64,000 nucleotides of DNA from Streptomyces sp. TRM70350 (GCF_019219825.1 NZ_JAHUXH010000020.1:78912-142911), one strand, 5' to 3'. Counted from the first letter of the stretch, positions 17,242 through 27,759 are shown. Notes: generated by a model not told the origin, from the sequence alone. Translations and numbers: made by a program.

Positions 17242-17595
17242 GTCATGGCTCCCTGCTGCTTGCTTGCATGGTCCGACCCACTGTAGTGCCGTGGTACGGG
17301 CGACCGGGCTGTCGTCCTGCTGTGGGTCTTACGTACACGTTCCCGCGCGCGTTCGAAGGAAAGACGCTCGCCTCGGTCTTCAGGTTGCCGGAAGCGGACA
17401 TGACCGATCTCAACCGGTCGCCGGTGCCGCCCCGGGCAGGCACTTTTACGGGCAGAGCCGACCAATCAAGATCACTTGTGTCGGAGCGGCGGGCGCACTG
17501 TCAGTGGCAGGTGCGAGGATGCGTGCAGTACTGGCCGACGTGCTCGTGTGGGGTGGGGGACCTCCGCGCCCGCGCAGAAGGGACCGCTGACGGCG
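17242..17595. other. 354-bp divergent promoter region of pkaA and the FHA gene
   Basis: No convincing gene is seen: the open frames here are shadows or 5' extensions without a ribosome binding site. The region should hold promoters for both pkaA (minus) and the FHA/FtsK-like gene (plus). I could not identify a clear -35/-10 pair. Confidence 0.5.
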
Positions 17596-20500
17596 ATGCA
17601 GATCCGGCTGACCGTCGTAGACCCGCTGGGCCCGCCCCACGAGGCGCGGGGCCGGGCCGCGAGCCGCGACGTGCTGGTCACGGCGCCCGCCGGCACGGCC
17701 CTGTCCGCCGTGGCCTCGGCGCTGGCCGCGGCGGTGTCCGGCGACGCCCAGTCCGGGCCCGTCGTGCTGTACGCCGGTGCGGAGCGGCTCGACCCGCAGC
17801 GCTGCTCCCTGGGCGAGCCGCCCCTGCTCGACGGCGCCGTGCTGTCCGTGGGCGGCCCCGCCGCCCCCGAGCCGCATCCCGAGCTGGAGGACGCCCCGGC
17901 CCGCCTCGACGTGATCGCCGGGCCCGACGCCGGCGGCGTCCACCTGCTGCACGGCGGCGAGATCCGCGTCGGCCGCTCCACCGAGGTCGACGTGCCGCTG
18001 GACGACCCGGACGTCTCCCGCGTCCACTGCGCGGTGACCCTGAGCGCGGACGGCCGCGTCTCGGTCGCCGACCTCAACTCCACGAACGGCACCACGCTCG
18101 ACGGCACGCGCGTGGGGACCCGCCCGACGCGCTTCACGCCGGGGGCGCTGCTGCGGATCGGGGAGTCCACACTGCGGCTGGCACCGGCCGGGGGGCCGGG
18201 GCGGCGGGTGGGGACCGCGCCTGACGGGGAGGGGTGTGTGCGGGTCGGGGTGAGCGACGGGGAGTCGGCTCCGGCCGCGGCTTCGGGTGCGCGGGCGGGG
18301 GGCCTGTCCGGGAAGACAGGGCATGCGTACGGGGGTGCCGAGGGCTTGGGAGTGCCGGAGGGCGGTTCGGCCGCAGTGGAAAACGCGGGTCCGGACGTCT
18401 CGCGGGAAGGGCCGGAGCCGACGGGCGCCGCCCCTGCCGACTCGGCGCGTACGGATCACGACGAGCACACGCACGCGGCGCAGACGGGCACTGCGGCCAA
18501 GGAGCACGCGCGCGTGGAGCCGCACCTCGTGCCGGAGCAGGGCAGGCCGCCCCGCATCGAGAGCCGAGACGATCCCCACACGGGGCCGCGGCCCGCCGGG
18601 CCCCCCAGTGACGCAACGCACAGTGGACGAGTCGGCGCCGGGACGGCCGACGCCCCCGCGGCCACCCCCAGCCGCCGCAAAGGCACACCCCTGCGCGGCA
18701 CCGACGTACCGCAGGGCGTGCGCAGGCGCGGTGGGCTCACGGCGTGGGCGCGGCGGCTGGCCGGCGGGCGCGGCGGCGAGCAGGAAGCGGCCGGGCATGT
18801 GGGGTACGGCGAGGATTCGGCCGGGGGAGCGGCGGTGCACCCCGTCCGCGCCGACGCGCCGGAGACCTGGCCGGATCCGGCCGCGCTGCTGCTGACCGCG
18901 CTGAGTCCCGGGCCCCGCCTGTGGGAGCGCGGGCCGGGGCACCCGGAGGCGCTGACCGTGCGGCTCGGTACGGCCGACCGGGCGGCGCCGGACGGTTCGG
19001 GACTGCTGCCCGCCGTGCCGGTCACCGCCGATCTGCGGGAGGCCGGTGCCCTGGGCCTGGCCGGTCCGCGCCCGCGCCTGGCCGGGCTGGCGCGCGCGGT
19101 CGTGGCCCAGCTGGCCGCGCTGCACTCGCCCGACGCCCTGGAAATCGTCCTGATCAGCACGGACCGCGCGCGCTCCCTGGAGGAGCGCAGCGCCGAGTGG
19201 GCCTGGCTCGGCTGGCTTCCGCATCTGCGCCCGGCCCACGGCCAGGACTGCCGCCTCCTCCTCGCCCACGACCGCGAACAGGCCGCGGCCCGCACCGACG
19301 AACTCCTCCGCCGCCTGGACGACCACCTCGCGGAGCGCAACAGCTCCGCCAGGAAGGCCACCGCACCGGCACCGGCAACACCGGACCAACGCCACCCCGG
19401 CAACACCGCAACGCCCACCCACACCGCCACCACCCCAGCCCGCCGCCACGACGACCACCTCACGGACCACAACAGCCCCACCGCGAAAGCCACCACACCA
19501 GCACCGGCAACACCGGACCAACGCCACCCCGGCAACACCGCAACGCCCACCCACACCGCCACCACCCCAGCCCGCCGCCACGACGACCACCTCACGCACC
19601 ACAACAGCCCCACCGCGAAAGCCACCACACCAGCACCGGCAACACCGGACCAACGCCACCCCGGCAACACCGCAACGCCCACCCACACCGCCACCACCCC
19701 ACCCCGCCGCCACGACGACCACCTCACCGAGCACAACAGCCCCACCACGAAAGCCACCACACCAGCACCGGCAACACCGGACCAACGCCACCCCGGCAAC
19801 ACCGAAGCGAAGGCCACCGCACCAGCACCGGCGGCGGCCGACCAACGGCACCCCAGGAGCGCCGAGGTGCCGACCCGTGCCTCGACCGCCCCGCCCCGCC
19901 GCCCCTCCTGGGCCCGCCCCGACGACGACTCGCCGATCGACGCCGCCCACCCAGACGCCCATCCCGGCCCCTACGCCGTCCTGGTCGTCGACGGCGACCC
20001 CGGCGGCGCCGGTCTCCGCGAGGCCGTCGCACGGCTGGCCCTGGAAGGACCGCAGGCCGGGATCCACGTCATCTGCCTCGCCGAGACCGCGCCCGCGTCC
20101 CCCGCCTCCCCGGTCACCGAGACCTACGAGGCAGCCTGCACCGCGGCCCCGGCGTTCCGCGCGTGCGGAGCCGTCGCCCTGCTCAGCGGCGATGTGGCGA
20201 CAGCCCTCCGCCTGCTCCGAGTCGCCCGAGTCGGCACCGGGACCAGCACGGGCACCGGCACCGGATCCCCCGCCCCCGTCGGCCACGGAACCGTAGGCAC
20301 CGTGGACGCCGTCTCCCCCGCCTGGGCCGAGCGCTTCGCCCGTGCCCTGGCCCCCCTCCGCACGGACGCGACCGCCACCGGCACCCGGCACGCGCGCGTC
20401 AGCGCTCCCCTGCCCCAAGCCGCCCGCCTGCTCGACGAGTTGGGCCTGGCCCGAGCCACCCCCGCCTCGCTCATGGCCCGCTGGGCCGACGCCGCCGACG

Positions 20501-21546
20501 ACACCCACGCACTCGGCGGCCGGGCGCACGCCGTCCTCGGAGCCGGTCCGCGTGGCCCGGTCGCCGTGGACCTCGTCACCGAGGGACCGCATCTGCTGAT
20601 CGAGGGGCCGCCCGGCAGCGGGCGTACGGAGCTGCTGCGGGCCGTCGTCGCCTCGCTCGCCGCCGCCGAGCGGCCGGACCGGCTGAGCCTGGTGCTGATG
20701 GACGGCCGGGACAGCGTGGGCGCGGGCAGCGGACACGCCGACGGTCTGCACCTGTGCATGGACATCCCGCACGTCACCACGCACCTCCTCGCCAACGACC
20801 CGGTCCGCATGCGCGAGTTCGCCCAGTCCCTGTCGGCCGAGCTGAAGCGCCGCGCCGAGCTGCTCGGCCGCTCGGAGTTCGCCGAGTGGCACACCGGACG
20901 TGAGGTGTCGGGCCGTATGGTCAGCCAGCGCTCGGCTTCCCCCACCACCGGTGCCGGGGACCTGGACACCCCGCCCAGCGCCACCCTGCGACTGCGCCCG
21001 GCCGCCGGCCGCCGCCCGACGGACGACATCCCCCCGCTGCCCCGCCTCGTCGTGGTCGTCGACGACCTGGACGCCCTGGTCTCGCCCCCGCTGGGCTCCC
21101 CGGGCCGGCCGGCCGCCGGGTCCGTGATACGTGCGCTGGAGGCCGTGGCCCGTGACGGCGAGCGGCTCGGCGTGCACCTGGTGGCCGCCGCCGGTCCAGG
21201 TGGTCGTACCGCCGAAACCGAACCCGCCCGACGGGCCACCCTGCGCGTCACCCTCGACGCCCCCGCGCCCGGCCCGGACGAACCGGCGCCCGGCCGGGGC
21301 CGTCTGGCTCACCCCGACGGACGGGTCACGCCGTTCCAGGGTGGCCGGGTGACGGGGCGTATCCCGCGCACGGCGACGCTGCGGCCGACCGTCGTCCCGC
21401 TGGAGTGGCACCGCATGGGCGACCCGCCCGCCCGCCGCCCGGTCCGCGAACTGGGCAACGGCCCCACGGATCTGGCCCTCCTGGCGAGCGCGTTGGAGCG
21501 GGCGGCGCGGGAGGTGGCCGCCTCGGAGCTGCCGTCGCTGTTGTAG
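17596..21546 (+). CDS. FHA-domain and FtsK/EccC-like ATPase protein with 44-residue tandem repeats
   Basis: 1316 residues from ATG at 17596 (MQIRLTVVDPLGPPHEARGR). Order: an N-terminal beta-grasp-like segment (1-95); an FHA domain (~103-198) with GGEIRVGRS, SRVHC and LNSTNGT; a low-complexity linker; a segment resembling the N-terminal part of EssC/EccC ATPases (VPVTADLREAGALGLAGPR, ~475-585); a Thr/Pro/His-rich tandem repeat (~588-755); and a C-terminal FtsK/SpoIIIE-like domain (~985-1190). In this last domain the P-loop reads EGPPGSGRTEL, with Arg for the canonical Lys, while the Walker B-like LVVVVDDLDAL is kept. No membrane helix is obvious. It may be a degenerate type VII secretion-like ATPase or a phosphothreonine-responsive motor. 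The gene is divergent from pkaA/pkaB. Exact function unknown. Confidence 0.8.
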   Translation: MQIRLTVVDPLGPPHEARGRAASRDVLVTAPAGTALSAVASALAAAVSGDAQSGPVVLYAGAERLDPQRCSLGEPPLLDGAVLSVGGPAAPEPHPELEDAPARLDVIAGPDAGGVHLLHGGEIRVGRSTEVDVPLDDPDVSRVHCAVTLSADGRVSVADLNSTNGTTLDGTRVGTRPTRFTPGALLRIGESTLRLAPAGGPGRRVGTAPDGEGCVRVGVSDGESAPAAASGARAGGLSGKTGHAYGGAEGLGVPEGGSAAVENAGPDVSREGPEPTGAAPADSARTDHDEHTHAAQTGTAAKEHARVEPHLVPEQGRPPRIESRDDPHTGPRPAGPPSDATHSGRVGAGTADAPAATPSRRKGTPLRGTDVPQGVRRRGGLTAWARRLAGGRGGEQEAAGHVGYGEDSAGGAAVHPVRADAPETWPDPAALLLTALSPGPRLWERGPGHPEALTVRLGTADRAAPDGSGLLPAVPVTADLREAGALGLAGPRPRLAGLARAVVAQLAALHSPDALEIVLISTDRARSLEERSAEWAWLGWLPHLRPAHGQDCRLLLAHDREQAAARTDELLRRLDDHLAERNSSARKATAPAPATPDQRHPGNTATPTHTATTPARRHDDHLTDHNSPTAKATTPAPATPDQRHPGNTATPTHTATTPARRHDDHLTHHNSPTAKATTPAPATPDQRHPGNTATPTHTATTPPRRHDDHLTEHNSPTTKATTPAPATPDQRHPGNTEAKATAPAPAAADQRHPRSAEVPTRASTAPPRRPSWARPDDDSPIDAAHPDAHPGPYAVLVVDGDPGGAGLREAVARLALEGPQAGIHVICLAETAPASPASPVTETYEAACTAAPAFRACGAVALLSGDVATALRLLRVARVGTGTSTGTGTGSPAPVGHGTVGTVDAVSPAWAERFARALAPLRTDATATGTRHARVSAPLPQAARLLDELGLARATPASLMARWADAADDTHALGGRAHAVLGAGPRGPVAVDLVTEGPHLLIEGPPGSGRTELLRAVVASLAAAERPDRLSLVLMDGRDSVGAGSGHADGLHLCMDIPHVTTHLLANDPVRMREFAQSLSAELKRRAELLGRSEFAEWHTGREVSGRMVSQRSASPTTGAGDLDTPPSATLRLRPAAGRRPTDDIPPLPRLVVVVDDLDALVSPPLGSPGRPAAGSVIRALEAVARDGERLGVHLVAAAGPGGRTAETEPARRATLRVTLDAPAPGPDEPAPGRGRLAHPDGRVTPFQGGRVTGRIPRTATLRPTVVPLEWHRMGDPPARRPVRELGNGPTDLALLASALERAAREVAASELPSLL
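19360..19860 (+). repeat. 132-bp (44-codon) tandem repeat inside the FHA gene
   Basis: The same sequence recurs with start spacing of exactly 132 bp (for example ACCGGCAACA at 19371, 19503, 19635 and 19767), giving three almost identical 44-residue units and truncated copies at the end. Each unit has the PATPDQRHPGNTATPTHT core and an RRHDDHLT segment. Near-identity at the DNA level indicates recent expansion. Confidence 0.95.
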
Positions 21547-21667
21547 CCGACCCCTGTGGATCCTGCCCGCTGAACAGTCACGACGCGGTCACGATCACCG
21601 CTTTGACACGGTTCGCGCTCTTGCCGACCCCACAGACCCGGCGTAGACCAGTCCCACGGGACAGCGC

Positions 21668-21679
21668 TCGAACGTTCGA
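21668..21679. promoter_or_regulatory. 12-bp palindrome upstream of the sugar-importer operon
   Basis: TCGAACGTTCGA is a perfect palindrome located 24 bp before the ATG of the binding-protein gene. It uses the same half site (TCGAAC/GTTCGA) as the site at 4335-4348. It is probably an operator for a LacI-family regulator; which one is unknown. Confidence 0.45.
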
Positions 21680-21703
21680 CGAGGGACGAAGAACGGGGCC
21701 GTA

Positions 21704-23086
21704 ATGCACACCAGCATCAGCACCAGCCGCACCCGGACACGCAGGACCGCCCGCGCCGCCGCAGCCGCACTGGCGGGAGCGCTCGCGTTCTCGCTCAGCG
21801 CCTGCGGAGGCGACGACAACAGCGGAAACGAAGGCGGCGGCGGTACGGACGAGACCGCCACCACCGTCACCCTTCCCAAGCTGGACGGTGAGACCCTGGA
21901 GGTCGCCGCCGTCTGGACCGGCCCGGAACAGGCCAACTTCAAGAAGGTGCTTGAGGAGTTCGAGAAGCGGACCGGCGCCAAGGTGACCTTCGTGCCCGCG
22001 CAGGACCCGATCGTCAACTTCCTCGGCTCGAAGATCGCGGGCGGCGCGCCACCGGACATCGCGATGCTCCCCCAGGTCGGGGCCATCCAGCAGGCCGTGG
22101 ACAAGGGCTGGGCCAAGCCGGTCGGCCCGGAGGCCCAGGAGCAGCTCAGCAAGAACTACTCACAGGGCTGGCAGGACCTCGGCAAGGTCGACGGCAAGCA
22201 GTACGGCGTCTACTACAAGGCCGCCAACAAGTCCCTGATCTGGTACAACACGCAGGTCTTCGAGAACGCGGGCGCCGAGGAGCCCAAGACGTGGGAGGAC
22301 CTGCTCGCCACCGCGCAGACGATCTACGACTCCGGTGTCACCCCGTTCTCGATCGGCGGCGCCGACGGCTGGACGCTGACCGACTGGTTCGAGAACGTCT
22401 ATCTCTCGCAGGCGGGCCCGGAGAAGTACGACCAGCTGGCCAAGCACGAGATCAAGTGGACCGACCCGTCCGTCACCGAGGCCCTGACCACGCTGGCGCA
22501 GATCTGGGGCAAGCAGGAGTACATCGCGGGCGGCGCCAGCGGCGCGCTGCAGACCGAGTTCCCGGCCTCTGTCACCCAGACCTTCACCGGCGGCGACCAG
22601 CCGAAGGCCGGCATGGTCTTCGAGGGCGACTTCGTGCAGGTCAACATCGCGGAGACGGACGCGGAAGTGGGCACGGACGCCAAGGTGTTCGCGTTCCCGA
22701 AGGTCGGCGACACCGAGCCGGTCGTCTCCGGCGGTGACGCGGCGGTGATCCTTCAGGACTCGAAGGCCGCGCAGGCCCTGGCCACCTTCCTCGCCTCGCC
22801 GGACGCGGCGACCATCCAGGCGAAGCTCGGCGGCTATCTGTCGCCGAACAAGAACGTGGACCCGTCGGCGTATCCGAACGCGGTGCAGCAGGAGATGGCC
22901 AAGTCGCTGGTCGCGGCCGGTGACGACTTCCGCTTCGACATGTCCGACCAGGCCCCGCAGGCCTTCGGTGGCACGCCCGGCAAGGGCGAGTGGAAGGCCC
23001 TGCAGGACTTCCTGAAGAACCCGAAGGACATCAAGGGCACCCAGGAACAGCTGGAGGCCGACGCGGCCGCGGCGTACGGAGACTGA
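21704..23086 (+). CDS. Sugar ABC transporter substrate-binding lipoprotein
   Basis: 460 residues from ATG at 21704. The twin-basic N-terminus (RTRTRRTARAAAAALAG) is followed by a lipobox LSAC with the lipidated Cys34 (CGGDDNSGNEG), so the protein is exported and anchored to the outer face of the membrane. The mature part has family 1 binding-protein features (VWTGPEQANFKKVLEEFEKRTG, then FLGSKIAGGAPPDIAMLPQVG). It captures a sugar for the two permeases encoded immediately downstream. The ligand is unknown; the operator-like palindrome upstream suggests control by a sugar-responsive LacI protein. Confidence 0.92.
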   Translation: MHTSISTSRTRTRRTARAAAAALAGALAFSLSACGGDDNSGNEGGGGTDETATTVTLPKLDGETLEVAAVWTGPEQANFKKVLEEFEKRTGAKVTFVPAQDPIVNFLGSKIAGGAPPDIAMLPQVGAIQQAVDKGWAKPVGPEAQEQLSKNYSQGWQDLGKVDGKQYGVYYKAANKSLIWYNTQVFENAGAEEPKTWEDLLATAQTIYDSGVTPFSIGGADGWTLTDWFENVYLSQAGPEKYDQLAKHEIKWTDPSVTEALTTLAQIWGKQEYIAGGASGALQTEFPASVTQTFTGGDQPKAGMVFEGDFVQVNIAETDAEVGTDAKVFAFPKVGDTEPVVSGGDAAVILQDSKAAQALATFLASPDAATIQAKLGGYLSPNKNVDPSAYPNAVQQEMAKSLVAAGDDFRFDMSDQAPQAFGGTPGKGEWKALQDFLKNPKDIKGTQEQLEADAAAAYGD

Positions 23087-23093
23087 GCCGAGC

Positions 23094-24443
23094 ATGGCGT
23101 CGGCATCCACGGCAGGGGTCCCGCCGAGGAAGGCCGGGACCCCTCCCCGGAGTCGCAAGAGCGTGACCGGCACCCGCAGGACCGTGGCAGCGCTGTTCCT
23201 GCTGCCCGCCCTGGTGCTGCTCGGCGCGCTCGTGGTCTACCCGATCGGGTACTCGGTCGTCCGCAGCTTCTACGACCAGTCCGGCGACGGTTTCGCCGGA
23301 TTCGACAACTACCAGGCCCTGTTCACCGACGACGGCATCCGTACGGCGCTGCAGAACAACATCATCTGGGTGGTGTTCGCGCCGACGGTCGCGACCGCGC
23401 TCGGGTTGATCTTCGCGGTGCTGACCGAACGGGTGCGCTGGGGCACGGCGTTCAAGCTGGTCGTCTTCATGCCGATGGCGATCTCGATGCTCGCGGCGGG
23501 CATCATCTTCCGCCTGGTGTACGACCAGGATCCGGACAAGGGCGTCGCGAACGCGGTGTGGGTGGGGGTGCACGACACGTTCGCCGAGGCGTCGGCGTTC
23601 CCGAAGGCGCACCCGGGCCGGGAGTCGCCGCTCACGGCGGATCAAGGCGGCTTCATCACCAAGGAACCCGTCAGCCTGGGCGAGCCGGTCAGCCTGCCCC
23701 TGGTGGGTGTCGCCCCCGACCAGATGCCCGACGACGCCGCGAGGGCCGTGGCGGCGCGACCCGACCCGGGCAAGGTCACCGGCACCACCTGGCAGGACTT
23801 CACGCGCGGCGAGGGCGTCGGCACCCTCGGCGCCCCGGACCCGTCCGAGCTGGGCTATCCCGGCATGAAGATCGAGGCGGTCAAGGACGGCGAGGTCGTC
23901 GCCTCGACCACGGCCGCCGCCGACGGCACCTTCACCCTCCCGGCCGCCGCCGACGGGGCCCAACTGCGGTTGCCCGGCGACAACTTCAGGGAGCCGTACA
24001 ACGGCCTGGACTGGCTCGGCCCGTCGCTGGTCACGCCGGCCATCATCGGGTCGTACATCTGGATGTGGGCGGGCTTCGCGATGGTGCTGATCGCCGCCGG
24101 GCTGGCGGGGGTGCCGCGGGAGCTGCTGGAGGCGGCGCGGGTCGACGGGGCCAACGAGTGGCAGGTGTTCAGACGGGTCACCGTGCCGCTGCTCGCGCCC
24201 GTCCTCGCGGTGGTCACCGTCACCCTGATGATCAACGTGCTGAAGATCTTCGACCTGGTGTTCATCATCGCCCCGGGCTCCTCCCAGGACGACGCGAACG
24301 TGCTCGCCCTGGAGCTGTACCGCAAGGGCTTCTCCGAGGACCAGCCGGGCATCGCGAGCGCCATCGCGGTGTTCCTGCTGCTGCTGGTGATTCCGGTGAT
24401 GTGGTTCAACATCCGCAGGCTCAGGCGGGAGGTGCGGCGATGA
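23094..24443 (+). CDS. Sugar ABC transporter permease with large extracytoplasmic insert (MalF-like)
   Basis: 449 residues from ATG at 23094, 7 bp after the binding-protein gene. Six membrane helices are expected; the EAA loop that contacts the ATPase is ELLEAARVDGANEWQVFRRV. Typical members are about 300 residues. The additional length is one block, residues ~160-305, between LVYDQDPDKGVANAVW and GLDWLGPSLVTP, and should face outward. Its second half (MKIEAVKDGEVVASTTAAADGTF) looks like a small beta-sandwich of the carboxypeptidase-regulatory or Ig-like kind. An in-frame insert without frameshift suggests that it is functional. Confidence 0.9.
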   Translation: MASASTAGVPPRKAGTPPRSRKSVTGTRRTVAALFLLPALVLLGALVVYPIGYSVVRSFYDQSGDGFAGFDNYQALFTDDGIRTALQNNIIWVVFAPTVATALGLIFAVLTERVRWGTAFKLVVFMPMAISMLAAGIIFRLVYDQDPDKGVANAVWVGVHDTFAEASAFPKAHPGRESPLTADQGGFITKEPVSLGEPVSLPLVGVAPDQMPDDAARAVAARPDPGKVTGTTWQDFTRGEGVGTLGAPDPSELGYPGMKIEAVKDGEVVASTTAAADGTFTLPAAADGAQLRLPGDNFREPYNGLDWLGPSLVTPAIIGSYIWMWAGFAMVLIAAGLAGVPRELLEAARVDGANEWQVFRRVTVPLLAPVLAVVTVTLMINVLKIFDLVFIIAPGSSQDDANVLALELYRKGFSEDQPGIASAIAVFLLLLVIPVMWFNIRRLRREVRR

Positions 24444-25333
24444 CCACACAGACCGGGAAGCACACGGAGTCCGTGAAGGGCAGGGCGTCCCTCGGCTCAC
24501 GCCTGGCGGAGGGCGTCAGCGGCGGTCTGGTCCGCGTCTTCCTGATCGTCGTCGGCCTGTTCTGGCTGGTGCCGACGATCGGTCTGCTGCTCTCCTCGCT
24601 CCGCACGCCCGCGGACATGAACGAGAGCGGCTGGTGGACGGTGTTCACCAAACCCGCCCAACTCACCTTCGACAGCTACGAGAAACTGCTGAACAACAGC
24701 GACATCACCAACTCCCTGGTGAACACGGTCCTGATCACGGTCCCGGCGACCGTGCTGGTCGTGGTCATCGGCTCGCTCGCCGGATACGCCTTCGCGTGGA
24801 TGGAGTTCCCGGGCCGGGACTGGTGGTTCCTGGGCGTGGTCGGCCTGCTGGTGGTGCCCGTGCAGGTGGCGCTGATCCCGATCGCCGAACTGTTCGGCAC
24901 CATCGGGCTGTTCGGCTCGATGCTCGGCGTGATCCTGTTCCACGTCGGTTTCGGTCTGCCGTTCGCGGTGTTCCTGCTGCGGAACTTCTTCGCGGAGATC
25001 CCGCGCGAGCTGCTGGAGGCGGCCCGGCTGGACGGCGCCGGTGAACTGCGGCTGTTCGCACGGGTGGTGATGCCGCTCGGCGGGCCCGCGATCGCGAGCC
25101 TGGGCATCTTCCAGTTCCTGTGGGTGTGGAACGACATGCTGGTCGCGCTGGTGTTCACCGACTCCGGCAGCCAGCCGATCACGGTGGCGCTGCAGACGCA
25201 GGTGAGGCAGTTCGGGAACAACATCGATGTGCTGGCGCCCGGCGCGTTCATCTCGATGGTGATTCCGCTCGCCGTCTTCTTCGCGTTCCAGCGGCAGTTC
25301 GTGTCCGGCGTGATGGCGGGCGCGGTGAAGTAA
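24440..25333 (+). CDS. Sugar ABC transporter permease (MalG-like)
   Basis: 297 residues from ATG at 24440, overlapping the previous stop by four bases (ATGA). Six hydrophobic segments and the EAA motif ELLEAARLDGAGELRLF identify the second permease of a CUT1-type sugar importer. No ATPase gene follows; in Streptomyces such importers commonly share the multi-sugar ATPase MsiK encoded elsewhere, so the same is inferred here. Confidence 0.93.
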   Translation: MTTQTGKHTESVKGRASLGSRLAEGVSGGLVRVFLIVVGLFWLVPTIGLLLSSLRTPADMNESGWWTVFTKPAQLTFDSYEKLLNNSDITNSLVNTVLITVPATVLVVVIGSLAGYAFAWMEFPGRDWWFLGVVGLLVVPVQVALIPIAELFGTIGLFGSMLGVILFHVGFGLPFAVFLLRNFFAEIPRELLEAARLDGAGELRLFARVVMPLGGPAIASLGIFQFLWVWNDMLVALVFTDSGSQPITVALQTQVRQFGNNIDVLAPGAFISMVIPLAVFFAFQRQFVSGVMAGAVK

Positions 25334-25352
25334 CGGCAGGGACAACGACGTC

Positions 25353-25379
25353 GGGGCGGGCCGGGCAACGGTCCGCCCC
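25353..25379. terminator. Terminator of the sugar-importer operon
   Basis: GGGGCGG...CCGCCCC arms (25353-25359 and 25373-25379) with extra pairing inside form a hairpin 20 bp after the last permease gene. Confidence 0.65.
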
Positions 25380-25768
25380 TTCTCGTGCACGGCGACATCC
25401 CCCGCATGCCGTACAGAACGTAACCGGTTCACTCCATCGGCCGTTCCCGGGCAGAACGCCCGCGCAGGGACGAGCGGCAGCCGGTGCCGTCGGCCGTCGC
25501 ATCACGGGCGAATCCCCCGGCAGCCACCAATCCGCAACCTTGTGGTCACTTCACCGTCACCGAAAGCCACCGACCGCCGTTCACCTACCGGGAGTCCGTA
25601 TGCCCCGCAGCTCGTCGCGGCCCACTCCGACACGGCCGTCCACCTGGCGGCCTTCCGGGCGGCCCGGCCGCTCGGCGCCCGGTCCGCGGCGGGCCGCTCG
25701 GCGGGAATCCCACGGCCCGAGGCGCGCGCCTCCCGCCGAGCACGGATGACGAAAACGGAAAGAGCGCC
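25380..25768. other. Intergenic region before the GT2 gene
   Basis: About 390 bp without a recognisable gene. Open frames run through it but none has a plausible start with homology. The ribosome binding site GGAAAGA for the glycosyltransferase is near its end. No promoter was identified with confidence. Confidence 0.4.
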
Positions 25769-27238
<1,470 letters not shown>

Positions 27239-27267
27239 ATGGCGCGGGCGCGAGCTACCCTGGGCAC

Positions 27268-27759
27268 ATGACCTCCACGCCGACAGCGGACTGGCTCCGC
27301 CTCGACCAGCAGATCTGCTTCTCCCTGAACGCGGCCTCGCGCGCCTTCGGCGGGGTCTACCGGGTGATCCTCAAGGAGCTGGGGCTCACCTACCCGCAGT
27401 ACCTGGTGATGCTCGTGCTGTGGGAGCACGGCGACCTGCCGGTGAAGAGGCTGGGCGAGCGGCTGCGCCTCGACTCCGGCACGCTGTCGCCACTGCTCAA
27501 GCGGCTGGAGGCGGCCGGTCTGGTACGCCGGGAGCGCAGCGTGCGCGACGAGCGCTCGGTGGAGGTGCGGCTGACCGAGGAGGGGGTCGCGCTGCGCGAG
27601 CGGGCGCTTCAGGTACCGCGCCGGATCATGGCGGCGACCGGGTTCGACGTCGACGAGATCCGCGCGCTGCGCGCCCGCCTGGACGAGCTCACGACGGCGC
27701 TCGACGCGGCGGCGCAGGCGGAGGCGGCGGCGGAAGCGACGACTGTGGAGTCCCGGTGA
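27268..27759 (+). CDS. ohrR: Organic hydroperoxide sensor, MarR-family repressor OhrR (1-Cys type)
   Basis: 163 residues from ATG at 27268. The sensing cysteine is Cys17 in LRLDQQICFSLN, and it is the only cysteine, placing the protein in the 1-Cys group (oxidised Cys forms a mixed disulfide with a small thiol). The winged helix spans ~45-110 with LRLDSGTLSPLLKRLEAAGLVRR and the RDERSVEVRLTEEG wing. It represses ohr and probably itself. Its 3' end overlaps the 3' end of the convergent membrane glycosyltransferase gene by 71 bp. Confidence 0.94.
   Translation: MTSTPTADWLRLDQQICFSLNAASRAFGGVYRVILKELGLTYPQYLVMLVLWEHGDLPVKRLGERLRLDSGTLSPLLKRLEAAGLVRRERSVRDERSVEVRLTEEGVALRERALQVPRRIMAATGFDVDEIRALRARLDELTTALDAAAQAEAAAEATTVESR

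Noticed and set aside
19360..19860. Possible CRISPR array
   Set aside because: Units are contiguous 132-bp in-frame coding repeats without distinct spacers; no cas gene present.
17446..21411. A 1321-residue minus-strand frame opposite the FHA gene
   Set aside because: Gly/Arg/Val-rich antisense translation; the plus strand has FHA and ATPase motifs and proper codon bias.
23571..24009. Fusion or frameshift in the sugar permease
   Set aside because: The insert is in frame with helices on both sides, keeps coding bias, and ends exactly before the next helix, so it is treated as a real extra domain.
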